A stretch of DNA of 64,000 nt from Sulfuritalea sp. (GTDB lineage Bacteria; Pseudomonadota; Gammaproteobacteria; Burkholderiales; Rhodocyclaceae), in assembly GCA_023700805.1 (NCBI GenBank), contig JAMPYF010000014.1, positions 33,390 to 97,389 of the forward strand, given 5' to 3'. Below, piece by piece: positions 19,414 to 29,943 of the stretch. Below the pieces are notes generated by a model. It had not been told where the DNA came from. It was given only the letters and a program-made list of their open reading frames with translations, and searched no databases. A program made the position numbers and the translations under genes. Position 1 is the stretch's first letter. Each line of letters starts with the position of its first letter.

Positions 19414-20186
19414 TGACCGTTCGCGTCGTCATTCCGGCACGCTACGCTTCGACGCGTCTGCCGGGAAAACCCTTGGCCGATATCGCCGGCCAGCCGATGA
19501 TTGTTCGCGTGGCGGCGGCGGCGCGGCGCGCACGGGTGGATGGCGTATGGATCGCCACCGATGACGAGCGGATTGCCGCAGCCGTTGGCCGGCATGGCTT
19601 CGATGCCGTGATGACGCGGGCGGACCACATCAGCGGCACCGATCGCATCGCCGAAGTGGCCGATCGATTGCAGTGGAATGACGCCGACATCGTGGTGAAT
19701 GTGCAGGGCGATGAACCTCTGCTCGATCCAGTCTTGATCGAGGCCGTGGCCGTGGCTTTGCGCGACGACCCCGAAGCGGCGATGGCGACCGTCTCCCATC
19801 CCCTGACGGCCGCCGCCGATTTCTTCAATCCCAACGTGGTCAAGGTCGTCTGCGACGCGCGCGGCCGCGCGCTTTACTTCAGCCGCGCTCCGATACCCTG
19901 GGATCGTGACCGCTTTGCAGCCGGGCCCGGCGAGTTGCCCGCGGACCTGCCGGCGCAGCGCCACATCGGCCTATATGCCTATCGGGTGAGCTTCCTGCGG
20001 CGCTTCGGACAACTTGCCGCCTCGCCGCTTGAGCGCTGCGAGTCTCTGGAGCAGTTGCGCGCGCTTTGGCATGGTTATCCGATCCAGGTCGTCAGCGTCG
20101 ATCACGCCCCGGCCCCCGGTGTCGATACCGCCGAAGACCTCGAACGCGTGCGTCGGCTGTTTGACGCAGACATCGATTCGGAGTAA
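19413..20186 (+). CDS. kdsB: 3-deoxy-manno-octulosonate cytidylyltransferase
   Basis: Activates Kdo as CMP-Kdo for lipopolysaccharide inner core synthesis. 257 residues with the nucleotide-binding start [20 protein letters not shown], the DEPLLDP motif (in [10 protein letters not shown]) and RAPIPWDRD. The start codon shares a base with the ycaR stop. It is the last gene of the tight exbB-exbD-lpxK-ycaR-kdsB run. Confidence 0.97.
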   Translation: MTVRVVIPARYASTRLPGKPLADIAGQPMIVRVAAAARRARVDGVWIATDDERIAAAVGRHGFDAVMTRADHISGTDRIAEVADRLQWNDADIVVNVQGDEPLLDPVLIEAVAVALRDDPEAAMATVSHPLTAAADFFNPNVVKVVCDARGRALYFSRAPIPWDRDRFAAGPGELPADLPAQRHIGLYAYRVSFLRRFGQLAASPLERCESLEQLRALWHGYPIQVVSVDHAPAPGVDTAEDLERVRRLFDADIDSE

Positions 20187-20236
20187 GTTTTGGCTTGCTC
20201 GAAAAAGTAAAAAGCACTTGTAAATCATGTAGATAA

Positions 20237-20911
<675 letters not shown>

Positions 20912-20960
20912 CGATTCTTGATGAAATAGGCGCCCGGCTCATTTTTGCGCAGGAGGTTTC

Positions 20961-22070
20961 ATGTCCAGTCACATCCGCCGCATAGCCGTGTGCACCGGGG
21001 GTGGCGACGCCCCCGGGCTCAATGCCGTCATACGGGCCGTGGTGATCGCCGCCGCCAATCGGGGCTGGGAATGCTACGGCATCCGTGACGGGTTCAACGG
21101 CATTCTCTTCCCCGAACGATACCCCGAGGGCGGCGTATCCCGCCTCACCCGCGAGAAGGTGCGCGGCATAGGGCATCTGGGCGGCACCATCCTCGGTACG
21201 ACGAACAAGGGCAACCCGCTGCATTTCCCCATGAAAATGCCCGACGGCACGACCAAGGACATGGATCTTTCAGGGGAGATTCTCGAGTACTTTGCGCGCA
21301 AGGAAATCGATGCCCTGGTTTCCATCGGCGGCGACGGTTCGCTGACCATCGCCAACGCCCTGCACCAGAAGGGGCTGCGCGTCGTCGGTGTGCCCAAGAC
21401 CATCGACAACGATCTGGACAAGACCTTCACTACGTTCGGCTTCGACACGGCGGTGGCGTTCGCCACCGAGTGTCTGGACCGCTTGCACAGCACCGCGGAA
21501 AGCCATCAGCGGGTGATGGTGGTCGAGGTCATGGGGCGTTATGCAGGATGGATCGCGCTGCATGCGGGCATTTCCGGCAGCGCTCACGCCATCCTGATTC
21601 CGGAGATTCCATTCGATATCGACAAGGTGGCCGCCAAGATTCGCGCTCGGGATGCCGAGGGCAGAATGTATTCACTGGTCCTGGTAGCCGAAGGGGCCGA
21701 GCCCATCCACGGCCACAGGGAAGTGCTGGCCCCGGCGGAGATCGGTCATGCCGAGCGACTCGGCGGTGTCGGTGAACAAGTTGCGCGGGTACTCGGCGAC
21801 CGCACCGGCAAGGATGTCCGGGTGGTGGTGCTGGGCCATTTGCTGCGCGGCGGCAGTCCCACTTCCTTCGATCGCCTCGCCGCCATGCGCTTTGGCACTG
21901 CCGCGGTCCGGGCCCTGGAGGAAGGGCAATCCGGCATCATGGTGGCGCTCGGATTCCCCAACGTGAATTATGTTGCGCTGGAGGAAGTCGCTGGCCGCAT
22001 GAAGGCGGTCCCGCTCGACAGCGATACCCTGCAGACCGGCCGGGACCTGGGCATCGCCTTCGGTGATTGA
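20961..22070 (+). CDS. 6-phosphofructokinase, group III (ATP or PPi donor unresolved)
   Basis: 369 residues. The first glycine loop is CTGGGDAPGLNAVIRA. At the two donor-deciding positions it has Gly126 in IGGDGSL (the ATP-type residue) and Lys146 in PKTIDND (the PPi-type residue), twenty residues apart as in E. coli Gly104/Gly124. This mixed state marks the group III enzymes, some of which use ATP and some PPi. Catalytic Asp lies in the TIDND segment and MGRYAGWIA is intact. AGGAGG sits upstream of the ATG. It converges on a second, clearly different phosphofructokinase. Confidence 0.92.
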   Translation: MSSHIRRIAVCTGGGDAPGLNAVIRAVVIAAANRGWECYGIRDGFNGILFPERYPEGGVSRLTREKVRGIGHLGGTILGTTNKGNPLHFPMKMPDGTTKDMDLSGEILEYFARKEIDALVSIGGDGSLTIANALHQKGLRVVGVPKTIDNDLDKTFTTFGFDTAVAFATECLDRLHSTAESHQRVMVVEVMGRYAGWIALHAGISGSAHAILIPEIPFDIDKVAAKIRARDAEGRMYSLVLVAEGAEPIHGHREVLAPAEIGHAERLGGVGEQVARVLGDRTGKDVRVVVLGHLLRGGSPTSFDRLAAMRFGTAAVRALEEGQSGIMVALGFPNVNYVALEEVAGRMKAVPLDSDTLQTGRDLGIAFGD

Positions 22071-22096
22071 TCCGGGACCTACGGCCCGGATCAATC
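22065..22096. terminator. Hairpin between the convergent phosphofructokinase genes
   Basis: GATTGATCCGGG pairs perfectly with CCCGGATCAATC (12 bp, 8-nt loop). The stem starts inside the last codons of the plus-strand gene. There is no T-run, so it may be a weak or Rho-assisted bidirectional stop. Confidence 0.5.
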
Positions 22097-22127
22097 GGCC
22101 ACGATCAGCGCCGGTTCGGCGACCGGC

Positions 22128-23348
22128 TTATTTCCCGGATTTCAGGATCTTTTCGACCTTGTTGAGCCGCAGCCGATAGGCGTCGGGCATGCCGGAACCG
22201 AGCAAGGGGCGCAGGTAAAGGCGGAAGGCATCGGTGACGTCGGTACCGTTGGCGGCGATGAATTCATCTTCCATCACGCGCGTTTTCCCGGCCACGCTTT
22301 CCAGTGGGACCAACTGGTAATCGACGGAATAAAAGCCGGTGCGCTTGATCGCGACCGATCCGTCACGATCGCCCCACATGGCGTATTGCACGGCCTTCTC
22401 GCCGACTTCGCGCGCCTCGCGCTGATCGACATCCGAAACACAGCCCATGAATGACCGCTGCAGATAGCCGAAGGTGTCGCCGCGCACGCGCTTGATGCCG
22501 AGTTTGTTCTTGATCTCGTCGCACAGCAGGTCGGCAAGCGCCCCGGTGCCGGACAGCTGGACGTTGCCATGGGCATCCCGCTCCACCTGGCTGCTGAGCT
22601 GGGTGATGATGGGGGTGCCCTGGTTGTCATGGATGCCTTCGGATGCGGCAATCACGCAGCGGCCGTACTTGTCGTAGGTGGCTTTGACGTCCGTCAGGAA
22701 TTTATCGACGCTGAAGACGCGCTCCGGCAGATAGATCAGGTGCGGGCCGTCATCGGGGAATTTCTTGCCGAGCGCGGACGCGGCAGTGAGAAATCCGGCA
22801 TGCCGCCCCATTACCACCGCAAGATAGACGCCGGTGAGTGCGGCGTTATCCAGATTGGCTCCCATGAACGCCTGGGCGACAAAGCGCGCCGCCGACGGAA
22901 AGCCCGGCGTGTGGTCGTTGCCGACCAGGTCGTTGTCGATGGTTTTTGGAATGTGGATGCAGCGCAAGGCATAGTTGGCGCGGCGCGCTTCCTCGCTGAC
23001 GATGCGCACCGTGTCGGAGGAGTCGTTGCCGCCAATATAGAAGAAGTAACCTATGCCATGCGCCTTGAGGACCTTGAATATCTCCTGGCAATACTTCAGG
23101 TCAGGCTTGTCACGGGTCGAGCCGAGCGCCGAAGACGGCGTGTTGGCCACCATTTCAATGTTGTGGCTGGTTTCCTGGGTGAGGTCGAGGAACTCCTCAT
23201 TTATGATGCCGGACACTCCGTGATACGCACCATAGACCAGTTCGACATTGCGGAACTTGCGGGCTTCGAGAACGACGCCGGCCATCGACTGGTTGATGAC
23301 TGCGGTCGGTCCTCCTCCCTGAGCAACTAACACCTTACCCTGCGGCAT
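22128..23348 (-). CDS. pfp: Pyrophosphate-dependent 6-phosphofructokinase
   Basis: Reversibly phosphorylates fructose 6-phosphate with PPi. 406 residues. The donor loop IGGNDSSDT, with Asp after Asn, and PKTIDNDLVGNDHTPGF are PPi-type signatures, as in the Methylococcus and Rhodospirillum enzymes. MGRHAGFLTA is the substrate-binding segment. I start it at the ATG at 23348 (AAAGGAAAG upstream); the frame stays open further with no homology. It is divergent from the pyrophosphatase gene hppA, and the two often travel together. Confidence 0.94.
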   Translation of the reverse strand: MPQGKVLVAQGGGPTAVINQSMAGVVLEARKFRNVELVYGAYHGVSGIINEEFLDLTQETSHNIEMVANTPSSALGSTRDKPDLKYCQEIFKVLKAHGIGYFFYIGGNDSSDTVRIVSEEARRANYALRCIHIPKTIDNDLVGNDHTPGFPSAARFVAQAFMGANLDNAALTGVYLAVVMGRHAGFLTAASALGKKFPDDGPHLIYLPERVFSVDKFLTDVKATYDKYGRCVIAASEGIHDNQGTPIITQLSSQVERDAHGNVQLSGTGALADLLCDEIKNKLGIKRVRGDTFGYLQRSFMGCVSDVDQREAREVGEKAVQYAMWGDRDGSVAIKRTGFYSVDYQLVPLESVAGKTRVMEDEFIAANGTDVTDAFRLYLRPLLGSGMPDAYRLRLNKVEKILKSGK

Positions 23349-23725
23349 GATCTGGCTTTCCTTTCGTTTGAACAGACTGGATTGATAATCCGGAATGCGA
23401 GCGAATATGAATTCAGCATCGAGCACATGCAGGCGGCGAACCTGCAATTCAATATGTACTATATCCGGCATTATGCGCAGTCGGTATCCATCAACCCGAT
23501 TTGGCCATCAACAGATTTTGGCATCTGCGATCGGCAATTTGCGCATACTGCCGGAAACAGATAAGTCGATTAGACATACAAGGCAGCCTTCCCAGCCCCG
23601 GCAGCGCCGAACAATCGGTCAAGTTTGAAGCAGCACTGGTTGCCGTGCCTGCGGCAACGATCCTTAGGATCGCGTGATAAACTTATGCGTTTGGTTCATT
23701 ACATTAATCAATCAGGGGAGAATTT
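23349..23725. other. pfp-hppA divergent intergenic region
   Basis: 377 bp without a gene. It must hold both promoters. The only structure I note is the perfect dyad CGATCCTTAGGATCG-type hairpin near 23660 and an AGGGGAG ribosome site before hppA. I cannot place the promoters with confidence. Confidence 0.5.
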
Positions 23726-25819
23726 ATGTCAGCAGGACTGATGTTTGCGCTGATCTGTGCCGTGGCGGCGATCGCCTACGGCTGGATCATGAGCCAGTGG
23801 ATTCTGGCCCAACCGGCGGGCAACGACCGCATGAAGGGAATTGCTGCGGCGATTCAGGAAGGCGCCCAGGCATACTTGAATCGTCAATACACGACGATCG
23901 GCATTGTCGGCGTGGTACTCGCTGCGGCGATCTGGATCTTCCTCGGTACCACCACCGCCGTCGGCTTCATCATCGGTGCTGTATTGTCGGGCGCGGCCGG
24001 CTACATCGGCATGAACGTTTCGGTACGCGCCAACGTGCGTACCGCCGAAGCGGCGCGCGTCGGCCTCAATGAGGCGCTCAACGTCGCCTTCAAGGGCGGC
24101 GCCATCACCGGCATGCTGGTGGTCGGTCTCGGCCTGCTGGGCGTTGCCGGCTACTACGCCGTGCTGAAGACGCTGGGCGGCACGGGCGCCAAGATGGAAG
24201 ACATCATTCATCCGCTGGTCGGCCTCGGCTTCGGTTCCTCCCTGATTTCGATCTTCGCCCGACTCGGCGGCGGCATCTTCACCAAGGGCGCCGACGTCGG
24301 CGCCGACCTGGTGGGCAAGGTGGAAGCCGGCATTCCCGAGGACGATCCGCGCAACCCCGCGGTGATCGCCGACAACGTTGGCGACAACGTCGGCGACTGC
24401 GCCGGCATGGCCGCCGACTTGTTCGAAACCTACGCAGTGACCACGGTGGCGACCATGCTGCTGGGCGCGCTGCTGCTGAAGGTGAATCCCGTGTTCGCCG
24501 AACAAGCCGTCATTTATCCGCTGGCCCTGGGTGGCTTCTCGATCATCGCTTCGATCATCGGCGTGATGTTCGTCAAGGCTTCGCCGGGCGGCAAGATCAT
24601 GAACGCCCTGTACCGCGGCCTGATCGTCGCCGGCGTGCTGGCCCTGGTGGCCTTCTATCCGATGACCACCTGGTTGATCGATGATCGCCTGCTCGACAGC
24701 GTGCTCGGCATCAGCGGCGGTTCGCAGATGCGCCTCTACGGAGCCGCGGTGATCGGTCTGGTGCTGACCGGCTTGATGGTCTACATCACCGAGTACTACA
24801 CGGGCACCGAGTTCAAGCCGGTGCAGCATGTGGCACAGGCTTCCACCACGGGTCACGGCACCAACATCATCGCCGGTCTCGGCGTCTCGATGAAGTCCAC
24901 CGCATGGCCGGTGCTGTCGGTCTGCGCCGCGATCTGGGCCTCCTACACCATGGGCGGTCTGTACGGCATCGCCATCGCTGCCACCTCCATGCTGTCGATG
25001 GCCGGCATCGTCGTCGCACTCGACGCCTACGGTCCGATCACCGACAATGCCGGCGGCATCGCCGAAATGTCCGAGTTGCCCGCCTCCGTGCGTGCCGTGA
25101 CCGATCCGCTGGATGCCGTGGGCAACACGACCAAGGCCGTCACCAAGGGTTATGCGATCGGTTCCGCGGGTCTTGCGGCGCTGGTGCTGTTCGCCGACTT
25201 CACGCATGGCTTGGAATCGCTCAAGCCGGGCGTCAAGTTCGCCTTCGACCTGTCCGATCCGGCAGTCATCATCGGCCTCTTCATCGGCGGCATGGTGCCT
25301 TACCTGTTCGCCGCGATGGGCATGGAAGCCGTCGGCCGCGCCGCCGGTGCCGTGGTGGTCGAAGTGCGCCGCCAGTTCAAGGAAATCAAGGGCATCATGG
25401 AAGGCACGGCCAAGCCCGAATACGGCACCTGTGTCGACATGCTGACCAAGGCGGCGATCAAGGAAATGATGATCCCGTCGCTGCTGCCGGTGCTGGTTCC
25501 CGTGGTCGTGGCCTTCGGCATGAATGCGCTGATGGGCCCCGGTGCCGGTGTGCGGGCGCTGGGCGGTGTGCTGATGGGCACCATCGTGACCGGCATCTTC
25601 GTCGCGATCTCGATGACCACCGGCGGCGGTTGCTGGGATAACGCCAAGAAGTACATCGAAGACGGCCACTACGGCGGCAAGGGTTCCGAAGCGCACAAGG
25701 CTGCCGTGACCGGCGACACCGTGGGCGATCCGTACAAGGATACGGCGGGCCCGGCGGTGAATCCGCTGATCAAGATCATCAACATCGTGGCTTTGTTGAT
25801 CCTGCCGCTGGTAGTGTGA
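23726..25819 (+). CDS. hppA: K+-independent proton-pumping pyrophosphatase
   Basis: Membrane pump that couples PPi hydrolysis to H+ export. 697 residues with about 16 membrane helices. Catalytic motifs are [13 protein letters not shown], the Asp-rich [19 protein letters not shown] and the C-terminal [13 protein letters not shown]. Lys470 in GNTTKA is the known marker of the K+-independent class (Ala in K+-dependent pumps). RBS AGGGGAG. It is divergent from pfp, with adk nearby, forming a PPi economy cluster. It ends with a terminator that lies inside the next gene. Confidence 0.97.
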   Translation: MSAGLMFALICAVAAIAYGWIMSQWILAQPAGNDRMKGIAAAIQEGAQAYLNRQYTTIGIVGVVLAAAIWIFLGTTTAVGFIIGAVLSGAAGYIGMNVSVRANVRTAEAARVGLNEALNVAFKGGAITGMLVVGLGLLGVAGYYAVLKTLGGTGAKMEDIIHPLVGLGFGSSLISIFARLGGGIFTKGADVGADLVGKVEAGIPEDDPRNPAVIADNVGDNVGDCAGMAADLFETYAVTTVATMLLGALLLKVNPVFAEQAVIYPLALGGFSIIASIIGVMFVKASPGGKIMNALYRGLIVAGVLALVAFYPMTTWLIDDRLLDSVLGISGGSQMRLYGAAVIGLVLTGLMVYITEYYTGTEFKPVQHVAQASTTGHGTNIIAGLGVSMKSTAWPVLSVCAAIWASYTMGGLYGIAIAATSMLSMAGIVVALDAYGPITDNAGGIAEMSELPASVRAVTDPLDAVGNTTKAVTKGYAIGSAGLAALVLFADFTHGLESLKPGVKFAFDLSDPAVIIGLFIGGMVPYLFAAMGMEAVGRAAGAVVVEVRRQFKEIKGIMEGTAKPEYGTCVDMLTKAAIKEMMIPSLLPVLVPVVVAFGMNALMGPGAGVRALGGVLMGTIVTGIFVAISMTTGGGCWDNAKKYIEDGHYGGKGSEAHKAAVTGDTVGDPYKDTAGPAVNPLIKIINIVALLILPLVV

Positions 25820-25830
25820 TTCTTCGCAAC

Positions 25831-27573
25831 ATGTTTGATCGAACGGGCAGCCTGCGGGCTGCCCGTTTTTTCTTGTTGGTGGCCGTTCTGGCGGGCACCG
25901 CCCAGGCTTGGGCGCAGGGTGAGCAGCCGGAGGCGGCCAGCGGTTTTGCGCCCCGACCGGCGGCGGCCGGCAGCGCTTTCATGGCGGTCACGGCGAACGC
26001 CTATGCCACCGACGCCGCCGTGGAAATCCTCGAACTGGGCGGCAACGCGCTGGATGCCGCGGTCGCCGCGCAGTGGGTGTTGAACCTGGTCGAACCGCAG
26101 TCCTCGGGCATCGGCGGCGGCGGCTTCATGCTGCACTGGGACGCGAGGCGGCAGCGGGTGGCGGCCTGGGACGGCCGCGAGACGGCTCCCCGTGGCGCCA
26201 GCGCCAACTTTGCACGCCGCGCGGACGGAAGTCCGGCAGGTTTCGCCGAACTGGTGGCGACCGGCAAGGCAGTCGGCGTGCCGGGTCTCGTCGCCATGCT
26301 GGAAGCAGCGCACCGACGCCACGGCAAGCTGAGATGGGAACGCCTGACGCGACCGGCACTGCGCCTGGCCGAGCACGGCTTTGCCATTTCGCCGCGCCTG
26401 CATCAGCTCTTGCGCGATGATCCGTTGCTACGCCGCGATGCGGCGGCGCTGGCCCTTTATTACTCGAAGAGCGGCGAGGCGAAGCCGGTCGGCGAGATCC
26501 TGCGCAATCCCGAGTTCGCCGCTGTCGTGCGCGCTGTTGCGGCGACGGGTGCAAATGCTTTGCATGAGGGGGAGTTGGCCGGCCGCATTGCCGCCGCAAT
26601 CAGGCAGCGCGGAGGAGTGCTGACGACGGCGGACATGTCCGCCTACCGGCCGAAGCAGCGCGCTGCGGTCTGCGGCAAGTATCGTCGGTGGCGGATCTGC
26701 GGCATGCCGCCGCCTTCGTCTGGCGGCATTGGCGTACTGCAACTGCTGGGCCTGTTGGAACGCAGCGGGCTACCAGCAGGTGATCCGGCCGGCCCGGACG
26801 CGGCGCACCTGTTCGCCGAAGCCGGGCGACTGACCTATGCCGATCGGGCGCGCTATCTGGCCGATCCGGATTTTTTTGCCGTGCCGCAGCGCGCATTGCT
26901 TGATTCCCGCTACCTGGAGCGGCGCTCGCGCCTGATCGAGCGCGGGCGCAGCATGGGTGTCGCCCAGCCGGGAGAACTTCCGGCCGGTCGCGCGCAGGCC
27001 GACGATGACGCTCCCGAACTGCCGGCGACGACGCATGTTTCGATTGTCGATCGGGCCGGCAATGCCGTGGCGCTGACCAGCTCGATCGAAAGCGCTTTCG
27101 GCAGCCGCATACAGGTCCGAGGATTCCTGCTCAACAATCAGCTGACCGATTTTTCCGCGGCTGCAGAACGCGACGGCAAGCCCGTCGCCAATCGCCTGGA
27201 GCCGGGCAAGCGGCCCCTGTCTTCGATGGCGCCGACACTGGTCTTCGATGCCGCCGGACGGCTCCACGCGGTGCTGGGCTCCCCCGGCGGCAGCCGCATC
27301 ATCAACTATGTGGCGCGGACCCTGGTCGCGCTGCTCGACGGCCAGGGGGATCCTGCGGCGGTCCTTGCCCTGCCGCATGTCGGCAACCGCAACGGGGCGA
27401 CTGAAATCGAGCGCGGCCGTGTCCCGGACGCCTTGGCGCAGGAGCTGGAAAGGCGTGGCCATGCGGTGCAGCGCAGCGACATGACCAGCGGCCTGCATCT
27501 GATCGTGCGCAGCGCCGAGACTTGGTTGGGCGCAGTCGATCCGCGTCGCGAAGGCGTCGCCCGCGGCGATTGA
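25831..27573 (+). CDS. ggt: Gamma-glutamyltransferase
   Basis: Periplasmic enzyme that cleaves glutathione and other gamma-glutamyl peptides, maturing by self-cleavage. About 580 residues. A Sec signal (LRAARFFLLVAVLAGTAQAWA) is followed by the large subunit with SGIGGGGFML and VPGLV. The small subunit should start at the Thr in ELPATTHVSIVD, then NAVALTSSIE and the substrate loop RPLSSMAPTLV. I use the ATG at 25831; a GTG at 25816 overlaps hppA. The first codons encode the hppA terminator hairpin, so the 5' end is unusual. Confidence 0.92.
   Translation: MFDRTGSLRAARFFLLVAVLAGTAQAWAQGEQPEAASGFAPRPAAAGSAFMAVTANAYATDAAVEILELGGNALDAAVAAQWVLNLVEPQSSGIGGGGFMLHWDARRQRVAAWDGRETAPRGASANFARRADGSPAGFAELVATGKAVGVPGLVAMLEAAHRRHGKLRWERLTRPALRLAEHGFAISPRLHQLLRDDPLLRRDAAALALYYSKSGEAKPVGEILRNPEFAAVVRAVAATGANALHEGELAGRIAAAIRQRGGVLTTADMSAYRPKQRAAVCGKYRRWRICGMPPPSSGGIGVLQLLGLLERSGLPAGDPAGPDAAHLFAEAGRLTYADRARYLADPDFFAVPQRALLDSRYLERRSRLIERGRSMGVAQPGELPAGRAQADDDAPELPATTHVSIVDRAGNAVALTSSIESAFGSRIQVRGFLLNNQLTDFSAAAERDGKPVANRLEPGKRPLSSMAPTLVFDAAGRLHAVLGSPGGSRIINYVARTLVALLDGQGDPAAVLALPHVGNRNGATEIERGRVPDALAQELERRGHAVQRSDMTSGLHLIVRSAETWLGAVDPRREGVARGD
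25842..25871 (+). terminator. Intrinsic terminator of hppA, inside ggt
   Basis: AACGGGCAGCC / GGCTGCCCGTT (11-bp stem, 4-nt loop) followed by six T. It starts 23 bp after the hppA stop and overlaps codons 4-14 of ggt. Confidence 0.85.
26189..26214 (+). repeat. Dispersed 26-bp repeat, copy F (in ggt)
   Basis: CCGTGGCGCCAGCGCCAACT matches the consensus over most of its length; the last bases diverge (TTGCA). It encodes GASAN, a different reading frame from the lpxK copy, between conserved blocks of the large subunit. Confidence 0.6.
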
Positions 27574-29109
27574 CTAGGCGGCTTTGCGCCGAAAATCTCG
27601 CACGCGAAAACCGAGCAGCCACAGGGTGGCGAAATAGCCGGCGATTCCGCCCAGCACCACGCCCGCCAGGCGCAGTACGCGCTGGCTGCCGCTCATCGCC
27701 AGCCATGCCGCATCCCGGCCGCTGGCAAACCACAACACGCCACCCAGCACGATCAGCGCGGCGACGAGTTTCAGCGTGAACCGACCCCACCCCGGTCGCG
27801 GCCGATAGACGCCGCGCTGGCGCAGGCCACGCCAGAGCAAGCCGGCATTGACGCAGGAGGCGAGGCCGATCGACAGGGCCAGCCCGGCATGCTTGAGCCA
27901 GCCGATGAAGGCGATGTTCATCAGTTGCGTGAGCGCGAGGGTAAGCAGGGCAATCTTCACCGGTGTGCGGATGTCCTGGCGGGCATAGAAGCCCGGGGCC
28001 AGCACCTTGACCAGGATCAGCCCGGTCAGGCCGATCGAATAGGCGACCAGCGCCTCGCGGGTGCGCAGCACGTCGGCAACGGCAAATGCACCGTACTGAA
28101 ACAGGGTCGCCAGCAGTGGTACCGCCAGCATGGCCAGCGCCAGCGAGGCCGGCAGGGTCAGCATCAGGGTCAGGCGCAGGCCCCAGTCGAGCAATGCCGA
28201 GAAGTCCTCAGTATTGCCGCTGGCATGGGTCTTGGCCAGGCTTGGCAGCAGTATGGTGCCAAGCGCCGCACCGAGCAGCCCGGCCGGGAATTCCATCAGG
28301 CGGTCGGCATAGTAGAGCCATGAGACGCTGCCGTTTTCGAGGAAGGAGGCGAATATGGTGTTGATCAGCAGGCTGATCTGCGCCACGGAAACGCCCAGCA
28401 CGGCCGGTGCCATGAGCTTGAGAATGCGCTGCACACCCTCGTCCCGCCAGGCCAGGTCGAAGCGCGGTAACATGCCGATTTTCGCCAGGGCGGGCAACTG
28501 GAGTGCCAGCTGGAGCGCTCCACCCAGAAAAACCGCCCAGGCCAGTGCCAGTACCGGCGGATCGAACCAGGGCGCGGCGAACAGTGCCATGCCGATGAAG
28601 GACAGGTTCAGCAGGACCGGCGTGAAGGCGGGCAGGGCAAACCGGCTCCAGGTGTTGAGGATGCCGGCCGCCAGCGCCACCAGCGACATGAACAGGATGT
28701 AGGGGAAGGTGATCCGGGTCAGTTCCACGGTGAGCTGGAACTTCCCGGCATCGGCGGCGAAGCCGGGCGCGGTCACCGCGATCAATACGGGCGCTGCGGC
28801 CATGCCGAGCGCAGTGACCGCGATCAGGATCAGGAACAGCACACTGGCGACGCGATCGACCAGGCTCTTGGTTTCCTCGTCGCCGCGGCGACCGCGGTAT
28901 TCCGCCAGGACGGGGACGAAGGCCTGGGAGAAGGCGCCCTCGGCAAACAGGCGGCGCAACAGGTTGGGCAGGCGGAAGGCGACGAAAAAGGCGTCGGTCA
29001 TCATGCCGGCGCCGAAGCTGCGGGCGATCACGAAGTCGCGGACAAATCCCAGAATTCGGGACAGCAGGGTCATCCCGCTGACGGTGGCCAGAGCACGGAG
29101 CAGATTCAT
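27574..29109 (-). CDS. murJ: Lipid II flippase MurJ
   Basis: Inner-membrane flippase that moves the peptidoglycan precursor lipid II to the periplasm. 511 residues, about 14 helices. The family signature [19 protein letters not shown] (about residues 16-34) and [22 protein letters not shown] are intact. I start it at the ATG at 29109 ([17 protein letters not shown]), which fits homologs. It diverges from rpsT, the standard neighbour of murJ in betaproteobacteria. Confidence 0.96.
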   Translation of the reverse strand: MNLLRALATVSGMTLLSRILGFVRDFVIARSFGAGMMTDAFFVAFRLPNLLRRLFAEGAFSQAFVPVLAEYRGRRGDEETKSLVDRVASVLFLILIAVTALGMAAAPVLIAVTAPGFAADAGKFQLTVELTRITFPYILFMSLVALAAGILNTWSRFALPAFTPVLLNLSFIGMALFAAPWFDPPVLALAWAVFLGGALQLALQLPALAKIGMLPRFDLAWRDEGVQRILKLMAPAVLGVSVAQISLLINTIFASFLENGSVSWLYYADRLMEFPAGLLGAALGTILLPSLAKTHASGNTEDFSALLDWGLRLTLMLTLPASLALAMLAVPLLATLFQYGAFAVADVLRTREALVAYSIGLTGLILVKVLAPGFYARQDIRTPVKIALLTLALTQLMNIAFIGWLKHAGLALSIGLASCVNAGLLWRGLRQRGVYRPRPGWGRFTLKLVAALIVLGGVLWFASGRDAAWLAMSGSQRVLRLAGVVLGGIAGYFATLWLLGFRVRDFRRKAA

Positions 29110-29148
29110 CGCCTCTATGGTATCCGGGATGTCGCCGCCAGAAGCCGC

Positions 29149-29177
29149 TTGCAATGGGAGGAAGACCCCCCTATAAT
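29149..29177 (+). promoter_or_regulatory. Promoter of rpsT
   Basis: TTGCAA (29149-29154), 17 nt, TATAAT (29172-29177), giving a start about 30 bp before the S20 ATG. Confidence 0.85.
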
Positions 29178-29212
29178 CACGCGCTTTCCCAAGATCTACC
29201 GGATATCGACAC

Positions 29213-29473
29213 ATGGCCAATACCGTCCAAGCCCGCAAACGTGCCCGCCAGGCGACCGAGCAGCGCGCTCACAACATGAGCCTGCGTTCGACGTTGCGTA
29301 CCGCAATCAAGAAGGTGCGCAAGGCGATCGACGCTGGCGACAAGACCGCGGCGCAGGCGGTGTTCAAGGAGTCGCAGCCGATCATCGACTCGATCGCCGA
29401 CAAGAACATCGTGCACAAGAACCTCGCCGCGCGTTCGAAGAGCCGCCTGTCGGCTGCCATCAAGGCACTCTGA
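29213..29473 (+). CDS. rpsT: 30S ribosomal protein S20
   Basis: Primary 16S rRNA-binding protein. 86 residues, highly basic, with the family start [13 protein letters not shown] and the body [23 protein letters not shown]. It has a consensus promoter and a strong terminator, so it is monocistronic. The AUG is preceded by a weak ribosome site, as is common for this autoregulated gene. Confidence 0.98.
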   Translation: MANTVQARKRARQATEQRAHNMSLRSTLRTAIKKVRKAIDAGDKTAAQAVFKESQPIIDSIADKNIVHKNLAARSKSRLSAAIKAL

Positions 29474-29495
29474 ACGCCCAGTATCAAGGGTTCCG

Positions 29496-29531
29496 AAAAA
29501 AGGCTGCCTCGATTATCGAGGCAGCCTTTTT
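29496..29531 (+). terminator. Intrinsic terminator of rpsT
   Basis: GGCTGCCTCGA / TCGAGGCAGCC (11 bp, 3-nt loop) flanked by A-run and T-run. Confidence 0.95.
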
Positions 29532-29615
29532 ATTTGCCGCAGCCTGTGTGAATTTCGGTATAACCACGTTTGTCATGCTTGTTTGTGAAATCCCCTGCTA
29601 AATTATATAAATAGG

Positions 29616-29644
29616 TTGAGTTTGCTGAAGTCACTGCATATAAT
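29616..29644 (+). promoter_or_regulatory. Promoter of the small gene at 29676
   Basis: TTGAGT (29616-29621), 17 nt, TATAAT (29639-29644). The transcript would start near 29651. Confidence 0.8.
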
Positions 29645-29656
29645 CATCTGACTTCA
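29626..29656. promoter_or_regulatory. Inverted repeat bracketing the -10 box
   Basis: TGAAGTCA (29626-29633) and TGACTTCA (29649-29656) are perfect inverted repeats on either side of TATAAT; a second dyad, ACTTCA-T-TGAAGT, follows at 29651-29663. The geometry suits a repressor site. Confidence 0.55.
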
Positions 29657-29675
29657 TTGAAGTGAAAGGGGTTTT

Positions 29676-29897
29676 ATGCAATCCCATCAGTTCATAAAAT
29701 ATGCATTTCGTATCAAGACCCGGCTGGGTGTGGTCGTGGAGAATTTGATGATCCATGGTCGCGACGAGCACGAAGCCCAGCGCAAGCTGCGGCAGGTGTA
29801 TCACGATTGCCAGATTCTGGAATGTGTTTGCCATCACGGCAGCGTTCGGGTCCCGGTGGCCAGCTTCGAGGAAGTCGCAAACCTCATCGTTCGCTGA
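29676..29897 (+). CDS. Small protein of unknown function
   Basis: 73 residues, soluble, with no signal or membrane helix. Predicted beta-alpha-beta character: an N-terminal strand (AFRIKTRLGVVVENLMIHG), a charged helix (DEHEAQRKLRQVYHDC) and a second strand pair. Two neighbouring cysteines lie at ECVCHH. AAAGGGG at ideal distance, a consensus promoter and an operator-like dyad all argue that it is real and regulated. I do not recognise the family. Confidence 0.7.
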   Translation: MQSHQFIKYAFRIKTRLGVVVENLMIHGRDEHEAQRKLRQVYHDCQILECVCHHGSVRVPVASFEEVANLIVR

Positions 29898-29943
29898 GGC
29901 TGCGTCGGAAGTCAGTCACGCTCCGGTTGGCGCTCCCGGAGTT

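Noticed and set aside
23729..25696. 655-codon open frame antisense to hppA
   Set aside because: A by-product of GC-rich codon bias; the sense strand encodes a complete pyrophosphatase with all motifs.
28667..28685. Repeat copy in murJ (GCCGCCAGCGCCACC)
   Set aside because: Only 12 bases agree and both ends differ; below what I would separate from chance in GC-rich DNA.
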